DNA of 7,364 bases from Acidobacteriota bacterium. GTDB taxonomy: Bacteria; Acidobacteriota; Vicinamibacteria; Vicinamibacterales; JAFNAJ01. This document shows positions 1-6,114 of this stretch, one piece after another (position 1 is the first letter of the stretch; each line of letters begins with the position of its first letter). The DNA is taken from the NCBI GenBank assembly GCA_017860085.1, contig JAFNAJ010000124.1:1-7364 (forward strand). The letters run 5' to 3'. A model generated the notes under the pieces. The model searched no databases, had not been told where the DNA came from, and saw only the letters and a list, made by a program, of their open reading frames with translations. A program made the translations under genes and the position numbers.

Positions 1-2
1 CC

Positions 3-596
3 CCGTCCGACGAGGAAGTGTCGCGCGTCCGCGAGCGTTACCAGCTGTCGGGCGAGATCATCCTTTACGCGGGCAACATCCGGCCGCACAAGAACCTCGA
101 GCGACTGATCGAGGCGTTCCACCAGCTCCGCTGCGATGGCCTCGAGCACGTGTGCCTGCTCATCATCGGCGACGAGATCTCGAAGTACACCCAGCTGCGG
201 CGCACCGTTCAGCGATTCAAGCTGCACAAGCACGTGCGATTCCTGGGGTTCGTCCCCGACCGGACGCTGGCGGTGCTCTACCGGCTCGCCACCGTCTTCG
301 TCTTCCCGTCGTTGTACGAGGGCTTCGGGCTCCCGCCGCTCGAGGCCATGGCGAGCGGCACGCCCGTCGTCACGTCCAACGTCTCGTCGCTCCCGGAGGT
401 GGTTGGCGACGCCGCCGTGCTCATCGATCCGTACGACACCGCGGCCATCGCGGAGGGCATCCGCCAGGTGTTGACGAATCCTGGCCTGCGGATCGAGCTC
501 TCGCGGAAAGGGCTCGCAAGAGCGCGCGAGTTCTCCTGGGAGCGGTCGGTTCGCCGGGTCCGGGATATCTACGCCGAGGTCGTCCTCGGGTCATGA
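3..596 (+). CDS. GT4 (GT-B) glycosyltransferase, C-terminal part, 5' end outside window
   Basis: This is the C-terminal 197 residues of a family 4 glycosyltransferase. The frame is open to the left edge, so the true start lies upstream; the GTG at 18 is internal, because the codons before it read smoothly into the same domain. The fragment is the nucleotide-sugar-binding Rossmann half of a GT-B fold. It opens with the strand and phosphate-binding loop YAGNIRPHKN (fragment residues 22-31; R27 and K30 are the usual donor-phosphate contacts). The retaining-GT4 E-x7-E signature follows in YEGFGLPPLE (E106, E114), then the SGTPVVTSNVSSLPEV loop. The enzyme should transfer a sugar from a nucleotide donor to a lipid-linked glycan on the cytoplasmic side of the inner membrane. 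Donor and acceptor cannot be read from the sequence. Its TGA overlaps the next gene's ATG (ATGA), which points to coupled translation. Confidence 0.93.
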   Translation, partial: PSDEEVSRVRERYQLSGEIILYAGNIRPHKNLERLIEAFHQLRCDGLEHVCLLIIGDEISKYTQLRRTVQRFKLHKHVRFLGFVPDRTLAVLYRLATVFVFPSLYEGFGLPPLEAMASGTPVVTSNVSSLPEVVGDAAVLIDPYDTAAIAEGIRQVLTNPGLRIELSRKGLARAREFSWERSVRRVRDIYAEVVLGS

Positions 597-1747
597 GCAA
601 TCGTGCGAGGTCCTCGGCCCTGCCGGCACGCTGGCGAGTCGCCATCGTCCACGATTGGCTGACCGGCATGCGGGGCGGCGAGAAGGTGCTCGAAGCACTC
701 TGCGAGCTCTTTCCCTACGCGTCGGTCCACACGCTCGTCCACGTCCCGCGATCCGTCTCGCCCGCCATTGAGCGGCACGCCCCCCGGCAGTCGGCCCTGG
801 GGCGGGTGCCCGGAGCGGCGCGGCTGTATCGGCACCTGCTGCCGCTGTTCCCCCTGGCCGTCGAGCAGTTCGACCTCGACGAGGCCGACCTGGTCATCAG
901 CACGAGCCACTGCGCGGCGAAGTCGGCCGTGGCACCTGGACGCGCGCGTCACCTCTGCTACTGCTTCACACCCATGCGGTACGCGTGGGACCAGTTCGAC
1001 GCCTACTTCGGGTGGGAGCGCCTCGGTCCGCTGACCCTGATGATGCGGCCCGTGCTGGGGGGCCTGGCTCGTTGGGACCGGTCCACGAGCGGGCGCCCAG
1101 ACCGCTATGTGGCTATTTCCCAATACGTTGCGGCGCGCATCCAGCGATACTATAATCGGCGGTCGGCCGTGATTCCCCCGCCTGTGGATACTGAGTTCTT
1201 CGTCCCGACCGGCCGCGAGCCCGACCCCTACGCCCTGGTGGTCTCGGCGCTGGTGCCCTACAAGCGCATCGAGTTGGCCATCGAGGCGTGCCGTCGCCTG
1301 GGCGTGCCCCTGAAGATCGCGGGTGATGGGCCTGAACTCTCGCATCTGCAACAGGTTGCAGCTGGAGCGCGCGAGGTGGAGTTCCTGGGCCGGGTCTCCG
1401 ACGACGGGGTGCGGGAGCTGTACGGGTCCGCCCGAGCGGTGCTCCTGCCGGGCGAGGAGGACTTCGGGCTGGTCCCGGTTGAGGCTCAGGCCTGCGGGCG
1501 CCCGGTGGTCGCCCTGGGCCGGGGCGGGGCGCTCGAGACCGTCGTCGACGGGGAGACTGGCGTGCTCGTCGACGAGCCGACGGCCGATGCGCTCATCGAG
1601 GGCTTGCGCCGCGCCGATACGATCGCGTGGGACGCCGGCCGGATCCGCAGCCACGCCCTCCGGTTCTCGAAGACTCGATTCATCGAGGCGATGTCGGGAG
1701 AGATCGAGGCAATCATGAACGCCCCTGACGGGCATCAGCGATGGTGA
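593..1747 (+). CDS. GT4 glycosyltransferase (WbaZ/mannosyltransferase-like)
   Basis: A 384-residue retaining GT-B glycosyltransferase, complete and of normal family length. The ATG at 593 is chosen because it overlaps the upstream stop as ATGA and because VAIVHDWLTGMRGGEKVLEAL (the N-terminal acceptor-domain signature, residues 16-36) begins soon after it. The open frame reaches much further upstream only as a shadow of the previous gene. Other landmarks are CYCFTPMRYAWD (122-133), RYVAISQYVAARI (171-183), the IPPPVDTEFF linker (194-203), the donor loop VPYKR (221-225), IAGDGPE (242-248) and the E-x7-E motif in EEDFGLVPVEAQACG (E289, E297). These match the group that contains O-antigen and exopolysaccharide mannosyltransferases such as WbaZ. 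The donor sugar is not provable from sequence. It probably extends the lipid-linked repeat begun by the phosphotransferase encoded next, and its stop overlaps that gene by 7 nt. No strong Shine-Dalgarno precedes it, which fits coupled translation. Confidence 0.93.
   Translation: MSNRARSSALPARWRVAIVHDWLTGMRGGEKVLEALCELFPYASVHTLVHVPRSVSPAIERHAPRQSALGRVPGAARLYRHLLPLFPLAVEQFDLDEADLVISTSHCAAKSAVAPGRARHLCYCFTPMRYAWDQFDAYFGWERLGPLTLMMRPVLGGLARWDRSTSGRPDRYVAISQYVAARIQRYYNRRSAVIPPPVDTEFFVPTGREPDPYALVVSALVPYKRIELAIEACRRLGVPLKIAGDGPELSHLQQVAAGAREVEFLGRVSDDGVRELYGSARAVLLPGEEDFGLVPVEAQACGRPVVALGRGGALETVVDGETGVLVDEPTADALIEGLRRADTIAWDAGRIRSHALRFSKTRFIEAMSGEIEAIMNAPDGHQRW
1128..1156 (+). promoter_or_regulatory. 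Candidate intragenic sigma70-type promoter
   Basis: A perfect -10 hexamer TATAAT lies at 1151-1156, and 17 bp upstream sits TTGCGG (1128-1133), which matches three of six bases of the -35 consensus. The site is inside the second glycosyltransferase gene, about 585 nt ahead of the phosphotransferase start. It could provide extra transcription of the downstream genes. It is encoded by Tyr-Tyr-Asn using TAC TAT AAT, A/T-ending codons that are scarce in this window. It may be chance; only the sequence match supports it. Confidence 0.22.
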
Positions 1748-3180
1748 AACGCCACAACCGGCTGCTCGTCGCGCTGTTCGTCATCTCCGACGTCCTGTTC
1801 GGCATCGCCGCGTTCCTGCTGGCGTACGTGGTGCGGTTCGAGAGCGGGCTGTTCGCCCTGACCAAGGGTCAACCGCCGTTTGAACAGTACCTGCGCGTCG
1901 CGCCGTTCATCGGGGCCCTCGTACCCCTCGCCTTCAACGTCCAGGGGATTTACCGACTGCGCCGGGGGCGTACTCGCGTCGACGATTTCTTCGCGGTCAC
2001 CGTCGGCAGCATCCTGGCCGTCGTGCTGGGCGTGGTGAGCACCCTCTACCTCCAGGCGTACTACCTGCCCGAGGTCTTGAAGGATCGCGGCGTCTTCGAG
2101 GTCTCGCAGCTGGTCTGGGGGCTGTTCCTCCTGTTCAACGTCGCGCTCACCTTCGTGTCGCGCGAGGCCGTGCGGCAGGTACTCGAGCGCCGCTGGCGAC
2201 AGGGTGTCGGGCTGAAGCGCGTGCTGATAGCCGGCGCTGGCGACCTCGGCCGCGCCGTGGCCGACAAACTGCTCGAGCACCGCGAGCTGGGTTTTCAGCT
2301 GGTGGGGTTCATTGACGACCGCGCTGCCGGCGACCACATCGGCTACCGGGGGCTCCCGCTGCTCGGTACCCTCGAGGAGGCCGACGAGATCCTCCAGCGC
2401 GAGAGCGTGGACCAGCTCTACGTCGCGCTTCCCCTCGACGAGCACGTGAACATGCTGAAGCTGGTCGAGAGCGCCAACCGCGAGATCGTCGACATCAAGG
2501 TCGTGCCCGACCTGCTCCAGGTGATCGCACTGAGGGCCCGCCTCGAGGATCTCGACGGTATCCCGATCATCAACATCCACGACGTGCCCCTGCGCGGCTT
2601 CAACAGCGTGCTGAAGCGCACGATCGACGTGGTGTTGTCGGGGACTGCACTCATCGCGCTCGCGCTCCCCATGGCGCTCATCGCGCTGCTCATCAGGGCC
2701 ACGTCGCCGGGCCGCGCCTTGTACCGCCAGGAACGCATGAGCCTCGACGGCAAGGCCTTTCATGTCTGGAAGTTCCGCTCCATGTACGTGGACGCCGAGC
2801 AGCAGACCGGTCCGGTCTGGGCCCGCGAGAACGACCCGCGCGTGACGCCGGTCGGCCGTTGGCTCCGTCGCCTGAACATCGATGAGCTGCCCCAGCTCTG
2901 GAACGTCCTGGTCGGCGACATGTCGCTCGTCGGCCCGCGCCCCGAGCGGCCGTTCTTCGTCGAGCAGTTCAAGCATCGCATCCCGCAGTACATGTTGCGC
3001 CACAAGGTGAAGGCCGGGCTCACGGGGTGGGCGCAGGTCAACGGGTGGCGGGGCAACACGTCCATCGAGAAGCGCATCGAGTACGACCTCTACTACATCG
3101 AGAACTGGTCGGTCGGGCTCGACTTCAAGATCATCTGGCTCACGGTCCTTCGAGGCTTCTTCCACAAGCACGCGTACTGA
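1741..3180 (+). CDS. Undecaprenyl-phosphate hexose-1-phosphate (probably glucose) transferase, WcaJ/UPST type
   Basis: A 479-residue polyisoprenyl-phosphate hexose-1-phosphate transferase, full length for the WcaJ/EpsZ class. It moves a sugar-1-phosphate, typically glucose-1-phosphate from UDP-glucose, onto undecaprenyl phosphate and so starts repeat-unit assembly at the inner membrane. Four hydrophobic segments lie at about 7-32, 52-69, 84-106 and 121-139. A Rossmann-like central domain follows, with GAGDLG at 165-170, and a further membrane segment at about 296-319. The catalytic bac_transf domain (about 290-473) shows KFRSM (344-348), DELPQLWNVL (381-390, containing the catalytic Asp-Glu pair D381/E382), GDMSLVGPRPE (392-402) and KAGLTGWAQVNGWRG (424-438). 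The C-terminal sequence through FFHKHAY is typical of the undecaprenyl-phosphate glucose phosphotransferase subgroup. The sugar is inferred from that resemblance; galactose-specific relatives exist. The ATG lies 7 nt inside the upstream gene with only a weak GGG ahead of it, suggesting translational coupling. Confidence 0.95.
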   Translation: MVKRHNRLLVALFVISDVLFGIAAFLLAYVVRFESGLFALTKGQPPFEQYLRVAPFIGALVPLAFNVQGIYRLRRGRTRVDDFFAVTVGSILAVVLGVVSTLYLQAYYLPEVLKDRGVFEVSQLVWGLFLLFNVALTFVSREAVRQVLERRWRQGVGLKRVLIAGAGDLGRAVADKLLEHRELGFQLVGFIDDRAAGDHIGYRGLPLLGTLEEADEILQRESVDQLYVALPLDEHVNMLKLVESANREIVDIKVVPDLLQVIALRARLEDLDGIPIINIHDVPLRGFNSVLKRTIDVVLSGTALIALALPMALIALLIRATSPGRALYRQERMSLDGKAFHVWKFRSMYVDAEQQTGPVWARENDPRVTPVGRWLRRLNIDELPQLWNVLVGDMSLVGPRPERPFFVEQFKHRIPQYMLRHKVKAGLTGWAQVNGWRGNTSIEKRIEYDLYYIENWSVGLDFKIIWLTVLRGFFHKHAY

Positions 3181-3182
3181 TC

Positions 3183-3210
3183 GCGCGGCCAGGCCTCCGG
3201 CCCTCCGCGC
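3183..3210 (+). promoter_or_regulatory. GC-rich hairpin in the leader just ahead of the UDP-xylose synthase gene
   Basis: Perfect inverted arms GCGCGG (3183-3188) and CCGCGC (3205-3210) can be extended inward by AGG/CCT (3191-3193 with 3202-3204) across a 2-nt bulge, leaving an 8-nt loop. The stem begins 2 nt after the phosphotransferase stop and its 3' arm ends directly against the AAGGG ribosome-binding sequence. There is no T-tract after it, so it is not an intrinsic terminator. It may protect mRNA ends or modulate initiation of the downstream gene. Function is inferred; the complementarity is seen. Confidence 0.4.
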
Positions 3211-3215
3211 AAGGG
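3211..3215 (+). promoter_or_regulatory. Shine-Dalgarno sequence deciding the ATG start at 3223
   Basis: AAGGG lies 7 nt before the ATG at 3223, a normal spacing. The in-frame GTG at 3217 would have only 1 nt between this element and the start codon, so the ATG is preferred. Confidence 0.65.
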
Positions 3216-3222
3216 TGTGTCC

Positions 3223-4170
3223 ATGTCGTCGAGTCGTCCCCGTGTCGTCATCACCGGCGCTGCCGGCTTCATCGGCTCACATCTGTCCGAGACGTTGCTC
3301 GATCGCGGCTACACGGTGATCGGCATCGACAACCTGCTGACAGGCGACCTGGCGAACATCGCGCACCTGGTCAACCGCGACTTCCTGTTCATCAAGCACG
3401 ACGTCACGAACTTCATCTACATCGACGGCCCGGTCGATTACGTGCTGCACTGGGCGAGTCCAGCCAGCCCGATTGACTACCTCGAACTGCCCATCCAGAC
3501 GCTCAAGGTGGGCGCGCTGGGCACGCACAACACGCTGGGTTTGGCCAAGGCCAAGAACGCGAAGTTCGTCATCGCGTCCACCTCGGAGGTCTACGGCGAT
3601 CCCCTGGAGCACCCGCAGCAGGAAACCTATTGGGGCAATGTCAACCCCGTGGGCCCACGCGGCGTCTACGACGAAGCCAAGCGCTTTGCCGAGGCCATGA
3701 CGATGGCCTATCACCGGTATCACGGGGTCGACACGAAGATCGTGCGGATTTTCAACACCTACGGGCCACGGATGCGAGTCCGGGACGGGCGGGCGGTGCC
3801 GGCCTTCATCAGCCAGGCGCTGGCCAACGAGGACGTGACGATCTTCGGCTCCGGGCACCAGACGCGGAGCTTCTGCTACATCAGCGACCTGGTGGATGGG
3901 ATCATCCGGCTCATGCTCTCGAGCGAGAACGACCCGGTGAACATCGGCAACCCGCACGAGATGACGATCGAGGAGATGGCGCGGACCATCATCCGCATGA
4001 CCGGCTCGTCGAGCCGCGTGGTCTACCGCGCGCTGCCGACGGACGATCCCAAGGTCCGCCAGCCGGACATCACGCGCGCCCGCCACATCCTCGGCTGGGA
4101 ACCCAGGGTCCAGCTCGAGGAGGGCCTCACCTCGACCATCGCGTACTTCAGAAAGAAGCTGGGAGTGTAG
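3223..4170 (+). CDS. uxs: UDP-glucuronate decarboxylase (UDP-xylose synthase), extended SDR family
   Basis: A 315-residue NAD+-dependent extended short-chain dehydrogenase, the expected length for single-domain bacterial UDP-xylose synthases. It converts UDP-glucuronate to UDP-xylose through a 4-keto intermediate in the cytosol. Visible landmarks are the nucleotide-binding GAAGFIG (12-18), the acidic end of beta-2 at D36, HWASPASPIDY (76-86), the active-site region STSEVYGDP (119-127), the Y-x3-K pair Y149/K153 in VYDEAKRFAEA, RIFNTYGPRM (175-184), GHQTRSF (211-217) and RQPDITRARHILGWEP (279-294). HWASPASP, STSEVYGDP, YWGNVNP and NTYGPRM together separate it from dTDP-glucose dehydratases and epimerases. 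In the better-studied enzymes the active-site tyrosine context is CYDEGK; here it is VYDEAK, so it belongs to a variant subgroup. UDP-glucose dehydrogenase, which would make its substrate, is not in the window. Last gene of the + strand operon, 42 nt after the phosphotransferase. The symbol follows the enzyme name. Confidence 0.9.
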   Translation: MSSSRPRVVITGAAGFIGSHLSETLLDRGYTVIGIDNLLTGDLANIAHLVNRDFLFIKHDVTNFIYIDGPVDYVLHWASPASPIDYLELPIQTLKVGALGTHNTLGLAKAKNAKFVIASTSEVYGDPLEHPQQETYWGNVNPVGPRGVYDEAKRFAEAMTMAYHRYHGVDTKIVRIFNTYGPRMRVRDGRAVPAFISQALANEDVTIFGSGHQTRSFCYISDLVDGIIRLMLSSENDPVNIGNPHEMTIEEMARTIIRMTGSSSRVVYRALPTDDPKVRQPDITRARHILGWEPRVQLEEGLTSTIAYFRKKLGV

Positions 4171-4182
4171 AAGCGCCGATGG

Positions 4183-4737
4183 TCAGTCCTGCCCGACCAG
4201 CCGTCTCGCGTGCGCGATGTAGTGCAGCCCCGAGACGATGGTGATGACGAGCGACGCGTAGATGAACGCGTCCACCACCACCGACCGCCGCCCCAGGTAG
4301 TTGAAATACATCGTGACGATCCCGGTCGCGATGTAGGTCGCCGTGGCGATCTTCCCCAACATCGACGGCCTGAACGTGCGCCGTCCCACCGCCAGGTTGA
4401 CGATGGCCACCGTCGCGACGATGCCGATGTCGCGGCTGATGATGAGCACGGTGAGCCACACCGGCAGCCGGTTCGCCAGGGACTCGAGCGGCAGGGTGAG
4501 CACCACGAAGGTCGTCACCAGCAGCAACTTGTCAGCCATCGGGTCGAGCCACGCCCCGAGCGTCGTCTTCTGGCCGGTGAGGCGTGCGATGAGGCCATCG
4601 AGCAGGTCCGTCAACCCGGCGATCAGGAAGACGAGCAGCGCACTGCCCAGGTACCCGTAGATGACCAGGATGACGAATGCCGGGATCAAGAGCATCCGCA
4701 GGAGTGTGAGCTGATTGGCAGGCGTCAGCGTGGGCAT
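4183..4737 (-). CDS. CDP-alcohol phosphatidyltransferase (PgsA or CMP-forming cardiolipin synthase type)
   Basis: A 184-residue integral membrane enzyme that displaces CMP from a CDP-alcohol, most likely CDP-diacylglycerol, to make an anionic phospholipid. The family signature D-x2-DG-x2-AR-x8-G-x3-D-x3-D is complete: D44, D47-G48, A51-R52, G61, D65 and D69. These acidic residues bind the metal ions and the CDP group. The N-terminus NQLTLLRMLLIPAFV (8-22) is typical of phosphatidylglycerophosphate synthases, and hydrophobic helices continue to the C-terminus. One ambiguous point is the LIISRDIGIVA stretch (98-108), which resembles the ISRD segment of CMP-forming cardiolipin synthases. The product could therefore be phosphatidylglycerophosphate or cardiolipin. 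The ATG lies 6 nt after the stop of the upstream lipoprotein gene and has no clear Shine-Dalgarno, so coupled translation is likely. Its 3' end faces the UDP-xylose synthase gene across 12 bp. Confidence 0.9.
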   Translation of the reverse strand: MPTLTPANQLTLLRMLLIPAFVILVIYGYLGSALLVFLIAGLTDLLDGLIARLTGQKTTLGAWLDPMADKLLLVTTFVVLTLPLESLANRLPVWLTVLIISRDIGIVATVAIVNLAVGRRTFRPSMLGKIATATYIATGIVTMYFNYLGRRSVVVDAFIYASLVITIVSGLHYIAHARRLVGQD

Positions 4738-4743
4738 GGCGTG

Positions 4744-6114
4744 TCAAACACCCGCGTCTTTGGGCGTGCGGACCATCAACCGCTCGAGCCGGGTCACGAC
4801 CTCGATCGCTTCGCTCCCCGTGACGAGACGGCCTGGCGAGAACGCGCCACCAGCATCCACGACCATCACCCCGGACGCAACCGAGACCGAGGCTGCCGGG
4901 TAGGCCAGATGTCCCTGGCCGATGTCGCTGAACGACTGCCGCGCCCCGGCCCAGCCCTTCGCCGCGCCGGGGGTCCGCGCCGCAATCGTCGCCAGCGCCC
5001 GGCTCACGACACTCGCCAGCTCGCTCCGCGTCACCGCCTGACCGGGCTGGAAGGTGTGGTTCACGTAGACTTCCATCAGCCCGGCGCGCACGACCGCCAG
5101 CACCCAGGGACGAGCCCAGTGCGAGCCGACGTCCGTCACCAGCGGTGCCGTCTCGGCTGATGGGATCTCGACCAGCCGCGGCAGGCGCACGGCGATCAAG
5201 GCCGCCAATTCGCCTCGCGTGACCCGTCGCGCCGCGGGGATGGCCCGGTAGGCCTCGGGCAGCGCGTCGAGCGCGGCGCGTTCCTCCAACTTCGTGACGC
5301 GGGGGCCGACATCGGCGGCCCCGAGGCGGCCTGCCGTTCGAAGCGCGGCGGCGGCGTCCGTCCAACGCCCCGAGGCTTCGAGGACGTCCGCCTGCACGAC
5401 GTATCCCAGCGGGTCGTTCGGGTCGAGGCGAACCGCCTCGCGCGCCTGCGCTTCGGCCCCGTCGAGATCGCCGAGACGAATGTCCAACGCGGCCAGCTCG
5501 CGGTGCAGGAACACGCTCTCGGGCGACACCGCCAAAGCCCGTTCGTAGGCCTGGCGCGCCTCGACCAGCTTGCCCTCGTTCGCCAGGCGGCGCGCCTGCG
5601 ACGAGGCCACCTCGACCGCGGACAGTCGGGCCACCTCGAGCCGCTGCCGAATGTCGGCCCTCGAGGGCTCCGCAACCGCGGCCGATTCGAGCGCGCCCAC
5701 GGCCTCGACCCCGCGGCCGAGCCGGTCGAACGCCTCGGCCTGGCCCAACAGGGCGGGAACGTAGCCTGCCTGCTGTTCGAGCGCCCGCGCAAATCGCTCG
5801 GCTGCACGCCGGTCGTCCTTCAGCGCGAGTTCCACGTACCCCAGCGCCGTCTGCGACGGGTAGAAGTCGGGAGCCCGCGTGAGAATCTCGGTGAAGCGCG
5901 CGCGCGCGCCCTTCGGGTCGCCGGCCTGCAGCGCCGCCCACGCCTCGGTGTGCCGCTGCGTCGCCGCCGGTGCGCGCGACGCGAGGTCGGGAGGCACCGT
6001 CGGCATCTCGAACGCCGGAAAGGCAGGCGCCGGCATCGTCACGGCCGGCCGCTTCGCGGCACACGCGGCGGTGGCCAGCACCGCGACCATCGCGACGAGA
6101 ATCCTCGCGCTCAT
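4744..6114 (-). CDS. Putative lipoprotein with TPR repeats and degenerate SLH repeats
   Basis: A 456-residue envelope protein of unknown function. Residues 1-17 look like a lipoprotein signal (basic R4, hydrophobic 5-14) ending in TAA before C18. The lipobox has Thr at -3, which is permitted but not the commonest. A Pro/Ala-rich linker (about 21-50) leads to roughly six TPR-like helical pairs at about 53-85, 86-118, 119-152, 170-199, 200-232 and 235-262. Examples are ARQAYERALAVSPES and AEAQAREAVRLDPNDP. The C-terminal third holds SLH-type repeats at about 285-315 (second half only), 323-374 (best: TDVGSHWA ... TFQPGQAVTRSELA) and 394-445 (SDIGQGHLA ... AFSPGRLVTGSEAI, where the conserved Arg of the TR-x-E motif is Gly). 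SLH repeats usually bind cell-wall polymers, so a lipid-anchored scaffold touching the wall is plausible but inferred. The ATG overlaps the hflX stop as ATGA; a GGCAGG lies upstream at usable spacing. Confidence 0.88.
   Translation of the reverse strand: MSARILVAMVAVLATAACAAKRPAVTMPAPAFPAFEMPTVPPDLASRAPAATQRHTEAWAALQAGDPKGARARFTEILTRAPDFYPSQTALGYVELALKDDRRAAERFARALEQQAGYVPALLGQAEAFDRLGRGVEAVGALESAAVAEPSRADIRQRLEVARLSAVEVASSQARRLANEGKLVEARQAYERALAVSPESVFLHRELAALDIRLGDLDGAEAQAREAVRLDPNDPLGYVVQADVLEASGRWTDAAAALRTAGRLGAADVGPRVTKLEERAALDALPEAYRAIPAARRVTRGELAALIAVRLPRLVEIPSAETAPLVTDVGSHWARPWVLAVVRAGLMEVYVNHTFQPGQAVTRSELASVVSRALATIAARTPGAAKGWAGARQSFSDIGQGHLAYPAASVSVASGVMVVDAGGAFSPGRLVTGSEAIEVVTRLERLMVRTPKDAGV

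Noticed and set aside
152..592. Upstream extension of the second glycosyltransferase reading frame
   Set aside because: The extension lies wholly within the first glycosyltransferase gene and reads as Arg/His/Ala-rich shadow sequence. The conserved N-terminus follows the ATG at 593.
1346..1361. Interrupted palindrome CTGCAAC-AG-GTTGCAG resembling an operator
   Set aside because: It lies inside coding sequence far from any start. An inverted repeat of 7-bp arms with some short spacer is expected by chance in several kilobases.
569..1735. 388-codon open frame on the - strand opposite the second glycosyltransferase
   Set aside because: The protein has no recognisable domain and is rich in Arg, His, Gly and Pro as expected for an antisense shadow of a GC-rich gene. 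The + strand frame has complete GT4 motifs.
1735..3171. 478-codon open frame on the - strand opposite the phosphotransferase gene
   Set aside because: It mirrors the full length of a clear WcaJ-type gene. Its abundance of Asp, Glu, His, Val and Arg is the antisense image of GTC/CTC-rich codons, with no domain or ribosome-binding site seen.
3217..3219. GTG as an alternative start for the UDP-xylose synthase
   Set aside because: It sits only 1 nt after the AAGGG element. The ATG at 3223 has a proper 7-nt spacing.
4180..4199. TGGTC/GACCA hairpin as a bidirectional terminator at the convergent stops
   Set aside because: The stem is only 5 bp with a 10-nt loop and has no T-tract on either strand.
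4532..6064. 510-codon - strand frame overlapping the lipoprotein and phosphatidyltransferase genes, and 4210-5160 on the + strand
   Set aside because: Both are frame shadows with low-complexity Arg/Gly/Ala-rich or Asp/Arg/His-rich products. The real frames carry TPR, SLH and CDP-alcohol transferase signatures.
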